Below, piece by piece: positions 24,532 to 33,217 of a stretch of 64,000 bases of DNA. Below the pieces are notes generated by a model. That model made no database searches, had not been told where the DNA came from, and saw nothing but the letters and a program-made list of their open reading frames with translations. Each line of letters begins with the position of its first letter. Position 1 is the first letter of the stretch. The position numbers and the translations under genes are program-made. The stretch is from JAWVFM01 sp963771655 (GTDB taxonomy: Bacteria > Actinomycetota > Thermoleophilia > Solirubrobacterales > 70-9): NCBI GenBank assembly GCA_963771655.1, contig CAVYUG010000002.1, positions 124,001 through 188,000 of the forward strand, in the 5' to 3' direction.

Positions 24532-25286
24532 AGCTCGGGCAGAACTTCCTCGCCGACCCGAACCTGCTCGACGCGATCGTCCGCGACGCCGGGCTCTCGG
24601 GGGACGAGGCCGTGCTCGAGGTGGGCGGCGGTGAGGGGGCGCTCACCCGACTCCTGGCCGACGCGGCGGCGTTCGTCCACGTCGTCGAGCTCGACGAGCG
24701 GCTTCGCGAGCCGCTGGAGGCCGTCGCCGCCGGGCGCGAAGACGTCGCGCTTCATTTCGGCGACGCCATGCGGATCGATCTCGCGGCCCTTGACCCTGCG
24801 CCCGAGGCGATGGTGTCGAACCTCCCTTACTCGATCGCCACGCCGCTCCTCATACGCACGATCGCCGAGCTTCCGGGCCTCGCGCGATGGACGGTGATGG
24901 TGCAGCGCGAGATCGCCGACCGGCTGCGCGCCGCACCGGGGAGCCGGACGTATGGAGCGCCGAGCGTCACGGTCCAGCTCGCCTGCTCGGTCGCCCTCGT
25001 CCGGCCGGTCGACGCCGCGGTCTTTCGCCCGCGTCCGCGAGTGGCCTCCGCAGTGGTGCGCCTGGAGCGCCGTGCCCCCGCCCCGGATGAGCGGCTCGCG
25101 GCGCTGGTGCGGGCCGCGTTCGCTCACCGGCGAAAGACGCTCGCCCGATCGGTCGAGCTGGCGCGGATCGGGCTCGGCCGCGACCGCGTCACCGCGGCGC
25201 TGGGTGGTCTCGGGCTTCCGGTTGACGCCCGCGCCGAGGCGCTCAGCCCGGAGGAGTTCAGGGCGCTCTCGGAGGCGCTCGCGTGA
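24525..25286 (+). CDS. rsmA: 16S rRNA (adenine1518/1519-N6)-dimethyltransferase
   Basis: RsmA (KsgA) dimethylates two adjacent adenines in helix 45 of 16S rRNA using SAM, a late check in small-subunit assembly. The 253-residue protein begins MVKLGQNFLADPNLL, the expected N-terminus. SAM-binding motif I is LEVGGGEGALTRLL, the acidic motif II is VVELDERL, and the catalytic motif IV is NLPYSIATPL. The C-terminal helical domain includes VFRPRPRVASAVVRL and AFAHRRKTLARS. ATG 24525 lies inside the end of tatD, and the stop overlaps the ispE start by GTGA, giving a tatD-rsmA-ispE operon as in many actinobacteria. Confidence 0.95.
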   Translation: MVKLGQNFLADPNLLDAIVRDAGLSGDEAVLEVGGGEGALTRLLADAAAFVHVVELDERLREPLEAVAAGREDVALHFGDAMRIDLAALDPAPEAMVSNLPYSIATPLLIRTIAELPGLARWTVMVQREIADRLRAAPGSRTYGAPSVTVQLACSVALVRPVDAAVFRPRPRVASAVVRLERRAPAPDERLAALVRAAFAHRRKTLARSVELARIGLGRDRVTAALGGLGLPVDARAEALSPEEFRALSEALA

Positions 25287-26113
25287 TCATTCGCGCGCCG
25301 GCCAAGCTCAACCTCTGCCTCTTCGTGGGGCCGGTGCGGGCCGATGGCCTGCATGAGATCCGTTCGATCTTCACCCCGCTCCGCCTGGCCGACCGGATCG
25401 TGGTGGAACCCGCCGAGGCCGACGAGGTGGTCTGTCCGGGCGTCCGCGGGCCGAACCTCGCCGCCGCGGCGCTCCGCGCCCTGCGCGCGCGGGGATGGGA
25501 GCATCCCCCCGTCCGCATCGAGATCGACAAGCGGATTCCCGTGGCGGCCGGGCTCGGCGGCGGGAGCGCCGACGCGGCCGCCGTGTTGCGCCTCGGGCGC
25601 GGGGAGGTCGACGGTCTCGACGATGTCGCGGCCGAGCTCGGCGCCGACGTGCCCTCGCAGCTCGAACCGAGCATTGCCCTCATCGGCGGGGCGGGCGAGC
25701 GGGTCGAGCATTTGCCGGGCGCCTCGGAGATCGGAGTCGTCGCGGTGCCCGGCGAAGGCCTTGCTGCGGGCGACGTCTACGCGGAGGCCGACCGGCTCGA
25801 GCTCGGGCGCACGGAGGCAGACCTCGCGGGAATCGGGGAGCGCCTCGAGGGGAGGGCCCGCTCGGCCGTCTCGCCGCTCGACTATCCCGAGCTCCTGCGA
25901 AACGACCTGGAGCCCGCCGTGCTCGCGCTCAGGCCCGAGGTGGGCGCGGCCCTGGAGGCGCTGCGCGAGGTGGGCGCCGAGGTGGCGATGGTGGCCGGGT
26001 CGGGGCCGACCGCCGTGGGGCTGTTCGCCGACGTCGCCGCGGCCGACCGCGGGGCTTCGAGGCTGCCGCCGGCCTTCGCGGAGGCGTTCGTCACGTCGAC
26101 GGGCGCCGCCTAG
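25283..26113 (+). CDS. ispE: 4-diphosphocytidyl-2-C-methyl-D-erythritol kinase
   Basis: IspE phosphorylates CDP-methylerythritol with ATP in the non-mevalonate (MEP) isoprenoid pathway. The 276-residue GHMP kinase has the N-terminal IRAPAKLNLCLFV with catalytic Lys, the substrate histidine in GLHEIRSIF, the ATP-binding loop PVAAGLGGGSADAAA with following LRLGRG, and motif 3 VAGSGPTAVGLF. It is somewhat shorter than the usual 280-310 residues, with a compact C-terminus. The GTG start at 25283 overlaps the rsmA stop, and its TAG shares one base with the GTG of the next gene, so the operon continues. Confidence 0.95.
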   Translation: MIIRAPAKLNLCLFVGPVRADGLHEIRSIFTPLRLADRIVVEPAEADEVVCPGVRGPNLAAAALRALRARGWEHPPVRIEIDKRIPVAAGLGGGSADAAAVLRLGRGEVDGLDDVAAELGADVPSQLEPSIALIGGAGERVEHLPGASEIGVVAVPGEGLAAGDVYAEADRLELGRTEADLAGIGERLEGRARSAVSPLDYPELLRNDLEPAVLALRPEVGAALEALREVGAEVAMVAGSGPTAVGLFADVAAADRGASRLPPAFAEAFVTSTGAA

Positions 26114-27489
26114 TGGCCGCCTGGGCAAGGGAGAACCGCGGCGACCTGATCCTCGCCGCGGTCGTGGTGTCGGTGCTCGTCGTGATCAACCTCGTCCTTC
26201 CCAGCATCAACGCCCAGAGGGTGCTCCATGACCTCTCGACGTCGCTCGGCACGGCGACGTACCCGCTCGCGTTCGCGGCCGCGTTCCTCGAGACGGGCGC
26301 GTTCGTCGGCCTGATCCTTCCGGGTGAGACCGCGGTCATCCTCGCGGGGGCCGTGGCCGGTCAGGGAGCGACGTCGATCGGCCTGACGATCTTGGTTGTC
26401 TGGATCGGGGCGTTCGCCGGCGACTCCACGAGCTTCTGGATCGGGGACAAGCTCGGGCGAGGCTTCGCGCTCCGGCACGGCCCGAAGCTGCGGATCACCG
26501 AGGAGCGGCTCGAGACGGTGGAGGGCTACTTCGAGCGCTACGGCGGGCGCACCATCATCATCGGGCGGTTCATCGGGCTCGTTCGCGCGCTTGCCCCGTT
26601 CGTGGCAGGGACGTCGGGGTGGCGCTATCGCGAGTACGCCCCCTACGGCGTGGTCGGAACGGCTCTGTGGGCCGCGGCCTTCTGCCTCGTCGGGTACTTC
26701 GCCTCGCAGCACATCGACGATGCCGTGAGGATCTCGGGGCGGGCGACGTTTGCGTTCGGAGTCCTCGCGGCGGGCGGCGTTGCCACGTACTTCTTCGTCC
26801 GCTGGCTGCGCCGGGCCGATGCGCACAGGCGGCGGCGCGTCGCGGTGAGCGCGATGACCGCCGTCCTCGTCATCGGGCTGGGGGTCCTCGTGACCTACGG
26901 CGCGATCGTGAGCGCCCATCCGGGGCCGACGGCGCTCGACCGCTCCGCGTTTGCCGATGCCGCCGACCTGCGGACCGCTTCGCTCGTCGACGTGGCCAAG
27001 GTGCTGACCTTCCTCGGGTCCGCGTGGGTCGTCCTTCCGGTGGCGATCATCGCCGGTGTCCTCCTCGCGCGCCGCGAGCGGTGGGCGGAGCTGGCGGTCC
27101 TCGCAGCCGCGGTCATTCTCAGCTTCGTCGCCGCCGAGGTGGTGAAGGCGCTGATCTCGAGGCCGCGGCCGCCGGACCCCCTGGTCGGGACCGTCGGCTT
27201 GTCCTATCCGAGCGGCCACGCCGCGCACGCCGTGATCTACCCGGCGCTCGCGGTCATGGCGGTGGCGCTGGTTCGCCCGGCGGTGAAGTGGTCGACGGCG
27301 CTCATCGGGGCTGGGCTCGGGATCGCGCTTCTCGTCGGCGTCACGCGCGTGTACCTGCGCGCTCACTACCTGAGCGACGTCTTCGGGGGATGGGCCCTGG
27401 GGGCAGCCGCCTTCGCCGGCTGCGCTCTCGCTGCGCTCGCCGTCGCACGCATGCGGCAGAATTCCCGCGATGACTCTGCTCCTGGCTGA
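26113..27489 (+). CDS. DedA (VTT) - PAP2 phosphatase fusion membrane protein
   Basis: A 458-residue integral membrane protein. The N-terminal half is a DedA/VTT domain: FLETGAFVGLILPGETAVIL, GDSTSFWIGDKLGRGF, GRFIGLVRALAPFVAG followed by SGWRYREY. The C-terminal half is a PAP2 phosphatase with its three motifs: KALISRPRPPDP, YPSGHAAHA and RVYLRAHYLSDVFGG, containing the catalytic His residues. DedA proteins move or flip undecaprenyl phosphate and other lipids, and PAP2 enzymes dephosphorylate lipid pyrophosphates, so the fusion probably recycles the undecaprenyl carrier for wall polymer synthesis. This fits its place after ispE, which feeds polyprenol synthesis. GTG start at 26113 overlaps ispE by one base. 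Confidence 0.93.
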   Translation: MAAWARENRGDLILAAVVVSVLVVINLVLPSINAQRVLHDLSTSLGTATYPLAFAAAFLETGAFVGLILPGETAVILAGAVAGQGATSIGLTILVVWIGAFAGDSTSFWIGDKLGRGFALRHGPKLRITEERLETVEGYFERYGGRTIIIGRFIGLVRALAPFVAGTSGWRYREYAPYGVVGTALWAAAFCLVGYFASQHIDDAVRISGRATFAFGVLAAGGVATYFFVRWLRRADAHRRRRVAVSAMTAVLVIGLGVLVTYGAIVSAHPGPTALDRSAFADAADLRTASLVDVAKVLTFLGSAWVVLPVAIIAGVLLARRERWAELAVLAAAVILSFVAAEVVKALISRPRPPDPLVGTVGLSYPSGHAAHAVIYPALAVMAVALVRPAVKWSTALIGAGLGIALLVGVTRVYLRAHYLSDVFGGWALGAAAFAGCALAALAVARMRQNSRDDSAPG

Positions 27490-27718
27490 GATCTCGACCA
27501 CGCAGGTCTGGCTGTTCGCCGGCACCGGGTTGATCGGCCTGGTCGCCTTCGGTGCCCTGATCCTCGCGCCCGCCCTCGGCGCGTATGGTCGCCCGTGGGA
27601 GAAGGCGACGGCCGCTGTCCTGTCGGTATTCGTCCTCGCCGCCCTGGTGCTCGTCGGCTTCGTCATCGGCGCGTTCGTCTTCTACAACTGGGACACGATC
27701 TCGGACTGGCTCGGCTAG
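27470..27718 (+). CDS. Small membrane protein, 82 aa
   Basis: The ATG at 27470 lies inside the end of the DedA-PAP2 gene (20-bp overlap). The protein has two predicted helices, about residues 13-35 (VWLFAGTGLIGLVAFGALIL) and 48-70 (AVLSVFVLAALVLVGFVIGA), separated by a short polar loop GAYGRPWEKATA, and ends DTISDWLG. No known family is recognised. The overlap suggests cotranslation with the DedA-PAP2 protein, perhaps as a partner. Reading it as a real gene rests on its consistent hydrophobic pattern and clear stop just before a new transcription unit. Confidence 0.6.
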   Translation: MTLLLAEISTTQVWLFAGTGLIGLVAFGALILAPALGAYGRPWEKATAAVLSVFVLAALVLVGFVIGAFVFYNWDTISDWLG

Positions 27719-27761
27719 AGCGCCGGCTCCCGGGGCCGTTGGAGCCTCCTAGACTTCCCGA

Positions 27762-29024
27762 ATGAGCCCGAAGCAGGCCGGCGGCAAGCCGTCGGCGACC
27801 TCACGGGCCCGCCAGGCCGCGCGGGCGGAGAGCGGGTCCGCGCCGCTCGACGCGCTCTCCGACGCGATCGAGTCCGGCGCCGGCCTACCGGCGGTCGCTC
27901 GGGCGGCCTCGCGCGTTCTCGACGCGAGCGTCGTGCTGATCGACCGCTCGAGCTCCGTGCTCGCGGTCGCGGCGGCCTCGTCGTCGGAGGAGGCGAAGCT
28001 CCTCGAGGGCGGCTCGGGCGTCAGCGTCGCCGAGCTTCGGGTCGCGGACACGGTCGTCGGCGAGTTGAGGTACAGGTCGCGCGCGGGCGCAGCCGACACC
28101 GCCCTGGCGCGCATGGTCACCGCGCTCCTCGGCCTCGAGCTCGAGCGTTCCCGGGCGCCGGACTGGGCGACCGAGGAAGCCGCGGGGGAGCTCGTGAGGG
28201 CGCTGCTCGCCCGCTCGGTCACCGACCGCGGCGACATCGTCGCTCGAGCGGCCGAGCTCGGCGCCGACGTCGCGGCCGGCGCCGGTGTCGTCGTCGCCCG
28301 CGCAACGCCGCATGCGGCCCAGTCGGGGGAGTGGCGCGCGCGCGTTCTCACGCTCGCCACTCGCGGCGCTCGCGCGGCGAGCTCGGGGGCGCTCACCGCG
28401 CTCGGTGAGGGCGAGGGGGCCGAGGTCGTGGCCGTGATTCCCGCGACGGAGGAGGCGACGCTCGCGCGAGCGGCCGACGCCGTTCACCGCGAGCTCGACT
28501 CGTCGCTGCCCGGCTTCGCGCTCACCGTTTCGCGCAGCCGGTTTGCGGCCGATCCGGTCGACCTCTACCGGGCGGGGAAGGAGGCGGAGCTCGCCGCGAA
28601 CGTGGCCGAGGCGGAGGGCCTCGCCATTCTGGCCTTCGAGGACACGGGCGCCTACCGGCTCCTGCTCCCGGCGATGAGCGAGGACCCGGGCGAGCTCGAG
28701 CGCTTCTATGAGGAGACGGTCGCGCCGCTCGTGGCCTACGACGAGCAGTACGAGACCGACCTGCTCGCGACGATCGAGGCATATCTCGACAACGACGGCA
28801 ATGTCACGCCGACGGCCGAGAGCCTGTTCACGCACCGGCACACCGTGCGATACCGGCTCGAGCGGGTGAAGGAGCTCGCGGGGCACGACATCACGTCGAC
28901 CGAGGGCCGGGAGAAGCTCGGCCTCGGGCTCAAGGCGATGCGGGTGCTGGGGATCCCGTCGCCGCGCGGCCCGGCGGCCGAGCCGGGCGCGGCCGCCGGC
29001 CGGGTCAGGCCGCCGGCGGAGTGA
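27762..29024 (+). CDS. PucR family transcriptional regulator
   Basis: A 420-residue cytoplasmic regulator. Residues about 35-130 form a degenerate GAF-like region (AARVLDASVVLIDRSSSVL is split by local changes), the middle (about 145-290) matches the GGDEF-like domain of CdaR/PucR proteins, and the C-terminal 70 residues are the PucR helix-turn-helix (LLATIEAYLDNDGNVTPTAE, FTHRHTVRYRLERVKELAGH). Such regulators respond to small molecules, often purines, sugars or fatty acids. The target is unknown; the gene stands alone with 43 bp upstream. The C-terminal 25 residues are a Gly/Ala/Pro tail. Confidence 0.85.
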   Translation: MSPKQAGGKPSATSRARQAARAESGSAPLDALSDAIESGAGLPAVARAASRVLDASVVLIDRSSSVLAVAAASSSEEAKLLEGGSGVSVAELRVADTVVGELRYRSRAGAADTALARMVTALLGLELERSRAPDWATEEAAGELVRALLARSVTDRGDIVARAAELGADVAAGAGVVVARATPHAAQSGEWRARVLTLATRGARAASSGALTALGEGEGAEVVAVIPATEEATLARAADAVHRELDSSLPGFALTVSRSRFAADPVDLYRAGKEAELAANVAEAEGLAILAFEDTGAYRLLLPAMSEDPGELERFYEETVAPLVAYDEQYETDLLATIEAYLDNDGNVTPTAESLFTHRHTVRYRLERVKELAGHDITSTEGREKLGLGLKAMRVLGIPSPRGPAAEPGAAAGRVRPPAE

Positions 29025-29037
29025 GCTTCGGGCGCGT

Positions 29038-29243
29038 CTAGCGGACGAGCACGAACGTCAGCGGGGTGCCACGCCCGTGGCTCTTGTGGACGAGGACCTT
29101 GCCGGCGACGCCGTTGTAGGCGCGTGTGCCGCCGAGAACCTGGAAGCGGTCGTTCTGGAGCGGGTGGTCTGCGCAGCCGCGGTGGCGACGAGGGCCGAGG
29201 TGGCCGCCGCGAAGACGGCGACGGCGAGTAGAACCTTGCGCAC
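29038..29243 (-). pseudogene. Decayed secreted protein gene: signal peptide joined out of frame to a C-terminal remnant
   Basis: A GTG at 29241-29243 has a strong ribosome-binding site (AGGAGGAGG) and is followed by a clear signal peptide (MRKVLLAVAVFAAATSALVA). After about residue 25 the frame becomes low-complexity. The neighbouring frame encodes a typical beta-barrel-like ending (NDRFQVLGGTRAYNGVAGKV, then GRGTPLTFVLVR) and stops at 29038-29040. Together they make about 68 residues, while secreted proteins with such an ending are usually over 130 residues, so an internal deletion plus a frameshift is the simplest reading. A real 61-residue peptide from the first frame cannot be excluded. 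Confidence 0.5.
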
Positions 29244-29277
29244 AGCTGCCTCCTCCTGGACGACGGTCGAGCCGACC

Positions 29278-30507
29278 CTATCCGACTAATCCGCCGGCGC
29301 GCGCCGGCGCGACGGGCGCGATCGGCGGGTTCTCCTCCAGCCCGCCCCGCCAGTAGGTGCGCACGAGGCGCAGGACGTTGCCGGAGGCGATGGCCTCCGC
29401 GTCCTCGGCGCCATAACGGTCGTGGAGCGCGTCCTCGAGGCGGTGCATGTCGCCCTCGTCCTCGAGGCCCGGGAGCGTCGGCTTGATGAAACCGTCGAAG
29501 TCGGTGCCGATGGCCGTGTGGCGATGCGAGCCCGTGATCTCACGGATGCGGTCGGCGTGGCGGTAGAGGACCGCCAGGCCGTCCTCGAGGCGGGTGGGGT
29601 GCCCGAGCCCGTCGGCCGCTTGGTGGGTGGCGAGGATGAGCCCGACCACCCCGTCGCGCTCGGCGATCCGCTGCAGGGTGGGAGGCGTGAGGTTGTAGCG
29701 GTCATGCCCGAAGCGGTAGCCGGCGTGGCTGGCGATCACCGGCGTCTCGCGCTCGGGGTCGAGCTCGTCGAGGAGGTCGAGCGTCTCGGCGATCGCCCGC
29801 TCGTCCATGTGGCTCAGGTCGACGATCACCCGCTCGCGGTCCATGGCCCGCACCGCGGCGCGGCCGAGGTCCGTGAGGCCGGCGTCCTGCGGCATCGGAA
29901 AGAGGCGGTCGTAGATGCCGGTGGGCACGAACGGGATCGCGTTGACGTTGGTGGCGACCGACCGGTAGAAGAGGTGGGCAAGCGTGATGTAGAGGCAGCC
30001 GCGCCTGGCTAGCTCGGTGACGTTGGCGTCGATCTCCTCGGGGGTCGGGCCGAGATGGAAGCCGCCCTCGACGCAATGGATCAGCACCGCCTCCCCGGCA
30101 GCGAGGCCGCGCTCGAGCTCGTCGGGGTCGTGGGCGATCCGCGCCCGCCCGACCTGCTCGTTCGCCACCTCCGTCTCCACGTCCTCGAGCTGGCGGAGGA
30201 GGGTGGGGAAGTAGCTGCCGTCGGGCGGCGAGCCGTACTTCTTCGCGAGGTCCATCTCGTCGAACGGGGAGTAGAGGGCCGAGAGGGCGACGCCCACCCC
30301 GCCGGAGTGCAGCAGCGGCACCGTGACCCGCGGGCCGGAGTCGTAGCGGCGGTAGTTGCCGAAGAGGCTCGCGGTGCGAATGAGGAACGAGCGGACCGCG
30401 TCGAGGGCCCGCCAGCGCCCGGGCGCGGAGGCGACGAGCTTCACGATCCCGCCCTCGATCCGCGGGCGCAGGTGCATGGGGTAGTGCGCGTGAAGATCGG
30501 CGATCAC
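29278..30507 (-). CDS. Membrane dipeptidase-like hydrolase (peptidase family M19)
   Basis: A 409-residue TIM-barrel amidohydrolase of the renal dipeptidase family, which cleaves dipeptides at a binuclear zinc centre. The N-terminal metal motif is ADLHAHYPMH. The bridging glutamate lies in LIHCVEGGFHLG; further ligands lie in VIVDLSHMD and PVIASHAGYR, and AIGTDFDGF follows. No signal peptide is visible, so it is probably cytoplasmic, unlike animal homologues. The length fits the family. ATG at 30507; the tRNA-Gln gene lies 29 bp away on the opposite strand. The substrate may be a dipeptide from wall turnover or catabolism; this is inference. Confidence 0.88.
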   Translation of the reverse strand: MIADLHAHYPMHLRPRIEGGIVKLVASAPGRWRALDAVRSFLIRTASLFGNYRRYDSGPRVTVPLLHSGGVGVALSALYSPFDEMDLAKKYGSPPDGSYFPTLLRQLEDVETEVANEQVGRARIAHDPDELERGLAAGEAVLIHCVEGGFHLGPTPEEIDANVTELARRGCLYITLAHLFYRSVATNVNAIPFVPTGIYDRLFPMPQDAGLTDLGRAAVRAMDRERVIVDLSHMDERAIAETLDLLDELDPERETPVIASHAGYRFGHDRYNLTPPTLQRIAERDGVVGLILATHQAADGLGHPTRLEDGLAVLYRHADRIREITGSHRHTAIGTDFDGFIKPTLPGLEDEGDMHRLEDALHDRYGAEDAEAIASGNVLRLVRTYWRGGLEENPPIAPVAPARAGGLVG

Positions 30508-30536
30508 GGGGCGATTACGCTACCCAGCGCGGCCAA

Positions 30537-30607
30537 TGGGGAGTCGTCCAATGGCAGGACTCTCGGTTTTGGTCCGAGCAATCCAGGTTCGAATCCTGGC
30601 TCCCCAG
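30537..30607 (+). tRNA. tRNA-Gln (anticodon TTG)
   Basis: A full cloverleaf can be drawn: acceptor stem TGGGGAG/CTCCCCA, D stem GTCC/GGAC, anticodon stem CTCGG/CCGAG with loop TTTTGGT (anticodon TTG at 30569-30571), and T arm CCAGG-TTCGAAT-CCTGG. Length is 71 nt with discriminator G and no encoded CCA. It sits upstream of glmU-prs; a Gln tRNA near glmU is also found in other actinobacteria. Confidence 0.97.
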
Positions 30608-30619
30608 TTGCGCCCTGCC

Positions 30620-30668
30620 CTACGCGGGGAGGTTTCCCCGAATTATTCGGGCAAAGGGCCCCGCGTAG
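30620..30668 (+). other. Composite hairpin between tRNA-Gln and glmU
   Basis: Outer arms CTACGCGGGG/CCCCGCGTAG (10 bp) enclose TTT/AAA pairing and an inner CCCGAA-TTA-TTCGGG hairpin. It starts 13 nt after the tRNA and has no T-tract. It may terminate or process the tRNA transcript, or be another palindromic repeat. The rest of the 183-bp gap to glmU shows no clear feature. Confidence 0.5.
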
Positions 30669-30790
30669 CGGCTCGGAGGCTCGGACGGCGCCGCGATCTC
30701 ACCCGTGACTCGTCTCGGGCCGCGGAAGCTCCCGTGCAGCGTTCCTGAGGCACCGCCCCCTCGTCGGCCCAACCGACCTACCATTCCCCG

Positions 30791-32179
30791 GTGGCCGGCG
30801 CACCCACCGTCTTGATCATGGCGGCGGGCGAGGGGACAAGGATGCGTTCCTCGCTGCCGAAGATGCTCCATCCCGTGTGCGGGCGGGCGATGATCGCGTG
30901 GCCGGTCGCGGCCGCGAACTCGGCCGGCGCAGGGCGGATCTGCGTGATCGTCTCGCCAAGCCACGACCTCGCGGCGGCGCTCCCGAACGGCACGCAGACC
31001 GTCGTCCAGCCGGAGCCGGACGGCACCGGCGGAGCGGTCCGCGCCGCGCTCGACGCGATCCGCGACTCCGACGAGGTGGTCGTGCTGCCCGGAGATCACC
31101 CGCTGATCTCCACCGACGCCATCTCGCGCCTGCTCGCCGCGCGGCGCGACGCGGGCGCGGGGGCGACCGTCCTAACCACCGAGATGGACGATCCGGGCAG
31201 CTACGGCCGCATCGTCCGCGACTCGAGCGGCGACGTCGAGCGCATCGCCGAGGCGAAGGCGGGCGCCGGCGACGCAAAGCCGGAGGAGCTCGCGATCAAG
31301 GAGGTCTCGAGCGCGATCTTCGCCTTCGACGCGCCGGCGCTTGCCGAGGCCCTCGGCCGCATCTCCAACGACAACGCCCAGGGCGAGTACTACCTGGGCG
31401 ACGTCCTCCCGGAAATGCGCGCCGCCGGCCTCCGCGTGACCGCCCACCTCGAGTCGGACCCCCACGTGAACCTCGGCATCAACTCGCGCGCCGACCTCGC
31501 GACCGCGGAGGCCGAGGCGCGCAAGCTCATCAACGAGCGCCACATGCTCGCCGGTGTGACGATCGTCGACCCCGACGCCACCTGGATCGACGCCGACGTC
31601 GAGATCGAGTCCGACGTGCGCATCGAGCCGGGCTGCTCGTTGCGAGGCCGAACGCGGGTTGCGGCCGGCGCCACCATCGGCCCCCACGCCTCCCTCGCCG
31701 ACTCGAGCGTCGGCGCGGCTTCGAGCGTCGTCCATTCGCACGTCCTCGAGAGCGAGGTCGGGGAGGGCTGCTCGATCGGCCCCTTCGCCTACCTGCGGCC
31801 CGGCACGCGGCTGGCGGCCGGGGCGAAGGCCGGCACCTTCGTCGAGATCAAGAACTCCGAGGTCGGCGAGGGCGCGCGGGTGCCGCACCTGAGCTACGTC
31901 GGCGACGCCGACGTCGGCGAGGGCGCGAACCTCGGCGCTGGAACCATCACCGCGAATTACGACGGCTACGACAAGCATCGCACGAAGATCGGCCAAGATG
32001 CGCGAATCGGCGTCGACACCGCGCTCGTCGCGCCGGTCAGCGTCGGCGATGACGCTTACACTGGCGCCGGTGCGGTGATCCGCGAGGACGTGCCGCCCGG
32101 GGCCCTTGGCGTGAGCAAGGGCGAGCAGCGCAACATCGAGGGATACGCGAAGCGACGAGCCGAGGAGCGCGAGGAATGA
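30791..32179 (+). CDS. glmU: Bifunctional GlmU: GlcNAc-1-phosphate uridyltransferase / glucosamine-1-phosphate acetyltransferase
   Basis: GlmU makes UDP-GlcNAc, the precursor of peptidoglycan and other wall polymers. The 462-residue protein has the N-terminal pyrophosphorylase domain (IMAAGEGTRMRSSLPKMLHP; DGTGGAVRAAL; VLPGDHPLI; EYYLGDVLPEM) and, from about residue 250, a left-handed beta-helix of hexapeptide repeats ending in the acetyltransferase site (GTFVEIKNSEVG, SYVGDADVGEGANLGAGTIT with NYDGYDKHRTKIG). Both domains look complete. The start is GTG 30791; its stop overlaps the prs start by ATGA. The glmU-prs pair is a classical actinobacterial operon. Confidence 0.97.
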   Translation: MAGAPTVLIMAAGEGTRMRSSLPKMLHPVCGRAMIAWPVAAANSAGAGRICVIVSPSHDLAAALPNGTQTVVQPEPDGTGGAVRAALDAIRDSDEVVVLPGDHPLISTDAISRLLAARRDAGAGATVLTTEMDDPGSYGRIVRDSSGDVERIAEAKAGAGDAKPEELAIKEVSSAIFAFDAPALAEALGRISNDNAQGEYYLGDVLPEMRAAGLRVTAHLESDPHVNLGINSRADLATAEAEARKLINERHMLAGVTIVDPDATWIDADVEIESDVRIEPGCSLRGRTRVAAGATIGPHASLADSSVGAASSVVHSHVLESEVGEGCSIGPFAYLRPGTRLAAGAKAGTFVEIKNSEVGEGARVPHLSYVGDADVGEGANLGAGTITANYDGYDKHRTKIGQDARIGVDTALVAPVSVGDDAYTGAGAVIREDVPPGALGVSKGEQRNIEGYAKRRAEEREE

Positions 32180-33210
32180 CGATCGTCGAGGAAAGCCCGC
32201 GGCTGCTCAGCTCGATATCGCACGACTACACGAAGAAGCTCATGGTCTTCGGCGGCCGCGCCTCGCAGGAGTTGGCCGCGCGGATCGCCGCGAGGCTCGA
32301 CGTCGATCTCGGCCAGGTCGATCTCCGGACGTTCGCCGACGGCGAGGTCTACTGCCGCTACAACGAGTCGATTCGCGGCGCCGACGTCTTCCTCGTCCAG
32401 TCGACCGCCGCCAACGCCGCGCAGCGGATGACGCCGAACGACGCGCTGATGGAGCTGCTCGCGATGGTCGACGCCGCTCAGGGCGCGTCGGCCCACCGGA
32501 TCATCGCCGTCATGCCCTGGTACGGCTACGCGCGCCAGGACAAGAAGTCGCAGCCCCGCGAGCCGATCACGGCCCGCGTCGTCGCCAAGTGCCTCGAGGC
32601 CGTGGGCGTCGACCGCGTGCTCACGATGGACCTCCATTCGGGCCAGGTGCAGGGCTTCTTCGAGGTCCCCGTCGACCACATGACCGCGATGCCGATGCTG
32701 ACCCAGTACTTCATGGACCAGCATTTCGACGAGGAGCTCGTGATCGTCTCGCCCGACGCCGGCCGCGTGAAGGTCGCGCGCAACTTCGCCCGCAAGATCG
32801 GCTGCCACTGGGCGGTGATGGAGAAGGAGCGGCCCGCCCAGCAGGTCGCGGAGATCGGCTACGTCGTGGGCGAGGTCGAGGGCAAGACAGCGGTCCTCGT
32901 CGACGACATGATCGACACGGCGGGAACCCTCTGCGCGGCGGCCGAGACCGTCAAGGAAGAGGGCGCGGCCAGGGTCATCGCCTGCGCGACGCACGGCGTC
33001 TTCTCCGAGCCGGCCTATGAACGGCTTGCCCCCGAGAGCTCGGGGATCGAGCGGATCGTCGTCACCGACACCATTGCCCAGGAGCGTCCGGGAAAGCCCG
33101 AGAACGTAGTTGTCCTCTCGGCAGCGCAGACCCTCGCCGACTCGATCCGCCGCATCTTCGCCGACGACTCGGTCTCGGAGATCTTCGCTGGTGAGAACCA
33201 GCTCTTCTAG
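32176..33210 (+). CDS. prs: Ribose-phosphate pyrophosphokinase
   Basis: Prs makes PRPP from ribose-5-phosphate and ATP for purine, pyrimidine, His and Trp synthesis and for arabinan precursors in actinobacteria. The 344-residue length is slightly longer than usual (about 315) owing to an N-terminal extension. Motifs: MVFGGRASQELA, TFADGEVYCRYNESIRGADV, the ATP loop MPWYGYARQDKKSQPREPIT, the flexible loop DAGRVKVARNFARKI, and the PRPP-binding loop VLVDDMIDTAGTLCAAA. The start is ATG 32176, overlapping glmU. Cytoplasmic, class I type. Confidence 0.97.
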   Translation: MTIVEESPRLLSSISHDYTKKLMVFGGRASQELAARIAARLDVDLGQVDLRTFADGEVYCRYNESIRGADVFLVQSTAANAAQRMTPNDALMELLAMVDAAQGASAHRIIAVMPWYGYARQDKKSQPREPITARVVAKCLEAVGVDRVLTMDLHSGQVQGFFEVPVDHMTAMPMLTQYFMDQHFDEELVIVSPDAGRVKVARNFARKIGCHWAVMEKERPAQQVAEIGYVVGEVEGKTAVLVDDMIDTAGTLCAAAETVKEEGAARVIACATHGVFSEPAYERLAPESSGIERIVVTDTIAQERPGKPENVVVLSAAQTLADSIRRIFADDSVSEIFAGENQLF

Positions 33211-33217
33211 CGGCGAG

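Noticed and set aside
30536..30748. Small open frames overlapping tRNA-Gln
   Set aside because: They run through the tRNA and the downstream hairpin and have no coding features.
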